This document shows positions 25,506 through 26,891 of a stretch of DNA of 26,891 bases, piece after piece. A program made the translations under genes and the position numbers. The stretch is taken from the NCBI GenBank assembly GCA_013375455.1, contig JABXJT010000063.1:1-26891 (forward strand). The letters are read 5' to 3'. The notes under the pieces are model-generated. The model was not told the DNA's origin, did not search any database, and saw nothing but the letters and a program-made list of their open reading frames with translations. Position 1 is the first letter of the stretch; each line of letters opens with the position of its first letter. The DNA is from Candidatus Helarchaeota archaeon. GTDB lineage: Archaea > Asgardarchaeota > Lokiarchaeia > Helarchaeales > HEL-GB-A.

Positions 25506-25534
25506 TATTATTAAAAATATAAATATTAATTAAG
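25506..25534. promoter_or_regulatory. Divergent AT-rich promoter between the amidohydrolase and the small proline-rich gene
   Basis: AAAATATAAATATTAATTAA lies between two genes that start 61 bases apart in opposite directions. It can serve as the TATA element for the plus-strand gene and, on the other strand, for the amidohydrolase. Confidence 0.4.
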
Positions 25535-25554
25535 CTAGAATTGAGACGATCAAA

Positions 25555-25860
25555 ATGTCGCCTATACCTCCTCCACCCCTTCGTCCTCCTAGGGAAACCC
25601 CAGTTTTGAAGTATAAGATTAAATACGACTTAGAAAACCACAAAGTGGCAATAGAGATATTTTATCATGATACCGTTAAAAAAATTGAAGCTGGAAAAAT
25701 GAGCGTCCTAAAGTTAGTTAAGAGCAGAAAGATCGAGGGTGATCCAAAAGATTTGGAGTTTCTAATGGGTTTATTACGGTTTGGAAATCCAATCCTCGTT
25801 ATTGACCAAGAAAAAGGAAATTTTTCCCTAAAATCCGAGCGTGAAGAAGGCTCTGAATAA
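25555..25860 (+). CDS. Small protein with a proline-rich N terminus
   Basis: A 101-aa protein beginning MSPIPPPPLRPPRETP, where 9 of the first 16 residues are proline. Residues 17-95 form a compact alpha/beta-looking domain (VLKYKIKYDLENHKVAIEIFYHD, then LEFLMGLLRFGNPILVID) of unrecognised family, with an acidic end. PPPLRP also occurs in the protein at 5006. The start is the only ATG upstream of the domain; no Shine-Dalgarno is evident. It converges on the longin/roadblock-like gene with 15 bases between stops. The N terminus could be a ligand for an SH3-, WW- or profilin-like reader elsewhere in the genome; that is inference from the motif only. Confidence 0.75.
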   Translation: MSPIPPPPLRPPRETPVLKYKIKYDLENHKVAIEIFYHDTVKKIEAGKMSVLKLVKSRKIEGDPKDLEFLMGLLRFGNPILVIDQEKGNFSLKSEREEGSE

Positions 25861-25875
25861 TTTATTTACTTGTTT

Positions 25876-26802
25876 CTAGGAAAAAATGCGTTCCGGATAT
25901 GGAAAGTCCCATTTCCAAAGCTCAATTTGGCATTGAAACATCGGAAATTTGCCTTTTTTAACGGCGCCTTTGATAGATTTTCCAAGATGCTTGGAAACAA
26001 TGAAGTGTTTATTTGATTTTTTATTAAGGTGAGTCAGTTTTTCAATTTTTTCCAAAGCAGGTGGGGAAAACTCCTGGGCAATAATGATGATTTTTGAGGG
26101 AAAATAGTCAAAGTATTGTACACACCGATCCTTTTGACGGCATTCATATCCCAAATCCTCACAAGCTTCGATGAATCGCTCGAGCTCATTTAATCCAATG
26201 AGTTGATTGACCAATTTGAAGAATATCAAATCCCGGTTATAACCTTTATGAAATTTATTTAGAAATTTTTCTCGAAATCCAAGATCCTTCAACTCTCCGC
26301 GATCAATTATAATGTTCATTGGGAGTTCCATTTCAGAAATAGTAACGAGCTGCTGTCCAAGATGAATATCACCGCCGAATTCTTTAATTGCCCATTTGGC
26401 AACTCGGACAATAAAAGGGTCTAGTTCATTGCTTAGAATAGCACCAACTTGTTCATTAAAGGATTTGAATTGAGCTCGATTACCATCCCATTCCTTGAGA
26501 TCTACCCCATGGACCTGACTAAATTGATGTCCTATTTCATAAGCAATTCCTTGATATTTCTCAGTTGAGGCAGCAAGATCTAAAATTAAGGCAACTACTA
26601 TATTTTCGGTTAGGGAGATGATGATTTTTTTCTCAAGCGTTGAAAATGAGGTTAATTCACCCATATGGATTTCATTCAAGAACCCTCGAATGGCAGTGAG
26701 AAGACCACTAAATAAATCTTTATCAATAGGGAATTGTTCATATGTTTTTTCAAATAAAAGACCGCCAGATTTGCGATGGATTATGTAAACTCCATTGATC
26801 AA
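25876..26802 (-). CDS. Longin/roadblock-like domain protein (Asgard type)
   Basis: A 308-aa protein whose first 120 residues look like a longin or roadblock-like small alpha/beta domain: MINGVYIIHRKSGGLLFEK, then FSGLLTAIRGFLNEI, KIIISLTENIVVALILD and IGHQFSQVHG. Such domains, often at the N terminus of otherwise unknown proteins, are frequent in Asgard archaea and resemble eukaryotic GTPase-regulating platforms. Residues 130-308 are a mixed alpha/beta region I do not recognise, with KIIIIAQEFSPPALEKIEKL. The TTG start is backed by GGAG 7 bases upstream; the nearest upstream ATG is out of frame. A TATATAAT-like box is near 26824-26832. No Ras-like or Gtr/Rag GTPase is in the window, so partners are unknown. 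Confidence 0.75.
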   Translation of the reverse strand: MINGVYIIHRKSGGLLFEKTYEQFPIDKDLFSGLLTAIRGFLNEIHMGELTSFSTLEKKIIISLTENIVVALILDLAASTEKYQGIAYEIGHQFSQVHGVDLKEWDGNRAQFKSFNEQVGAILSNELDPFIVRVAKWAIKEFGGDIHLGQQLVTISEMELPMNIIIDRGELKDLGFREKFLNKFHKGYNRDLIFFKLVNQLIGLNELERFIEACEDLGYECRQKDRCVQYFDYFPSKIIIIAQEFSPPALEKIEKLTHLNKKSNKHFIVSKHLGKSIKGAVKKGKFPMFQCQIELWKWDFPYPERIFS

Positions 26803-26823
26803 GTTTGTTCTCCAACATGGGTT

Positions 26824-26832
26824 ATTATATAA
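26824..26832 (-). promoter_or_regulatory. TATA-like box of the longin/roadblock-like gene
   Basis: On the minus strand ATTATATAA lies about 22-30 bases before the TTG start, implying a very short leader despite the Shine-Dalgarno. The remaining bases to the window end are AT-rich with no gene. Confidence 0.35.
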
Positions 26833-26891
26833 TGAATTGCAAGTATTGCTTTTAATTTTTTATATGTGAAGATTAAGAATTAAATAAAAAA

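Overview
The window looks like a piece of an archaeal genome, most likely an Asgard archaeon of the Lokiarchaeia type. The evidence for archaea is TATA-like boxes about 25 bases before probable transcript starts, oligo-T stretches after genes, a mix of Shine-Dalgarno and leaderless starts (ATG, GTG, TTG), corrinoid methyltransferase genes and a tungsten-type aldehyde oxidoreductase. The Asgard assignment is an inference. It rests on a longin/roadblock-like protein at the right end, AT-rich DNA, proline-rich small proteins and a giant Ig-like surface protein with cytosolic zinc ribbons. There is no rRNA, tRNA, CRISPR array or recognisable transposase, and no gene-free gap above 300 bases.

Layout. 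1-1.6 kb: a CHAT protease-like domain fused to a TIR domain, a possible defence or cell-death effector. 1.7-2.5 kb: two small paralogues of about 100 aa, divergently transcribed. 2.6-3.8 kb: a QueG/reductive-dehalogenase-like iron-sulfur protein. 3.8-5.4 kb: a ribbon-helix-helix-like protein divergent from a two-gene operon of helix/proline-rich/helix proteins. 5.6 kb: an orphan DUF433 antitoxin-like gene. 5.9-7.5 kb: dhaK-dhaL, dihydroxyacetone kinase subunits with no dhaM nearby. 7.7 kb: a 55-codon ORF. 8.0-15.7 kb: one 2567-aa surface protein with signal peptide, four repeats of about 370 aa, nine Ig-like repeats, an FN3-like domain, one membrane span and two cytosolic zinc ribbons. 15.9-17.2 kb: an unrecognised 444-aa gene lying between two same-orientation copies of a 46-bp non-coding element.

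17.4-21.0 kb: a methyltransferase region with a corrinoid protein, a decayed start of a URO-D-type methyltransferase, a GC-richer beta-lactamase-like gene on the other strand that abuts the decayed gene, an intact URO-D/MtaA/MtbA-type methyltransferase and a 163-aa protein ending in a cysteine cluster. 21.1-25.5 kb: an IlvD/Edd dehydratase closer to the sugar-acid branch, an AOR-family oxidoreductase and a TIM-barrel amidohydrolase, which together could form a sugar-acid or lactone oxidation route. 25.6-26.8 kb: a small protein with a proline-rich N terminus and the longin/roadblock-like protein.

The most notable items are the giant protein with about 120 N-glycosylation sequons outside and two zinc ribbons inside, the CHAT-TIR fusion, the broken methyltransferase beside a probable acquired hydrolase, and the repeated non-coding element flanking an orphan gene.
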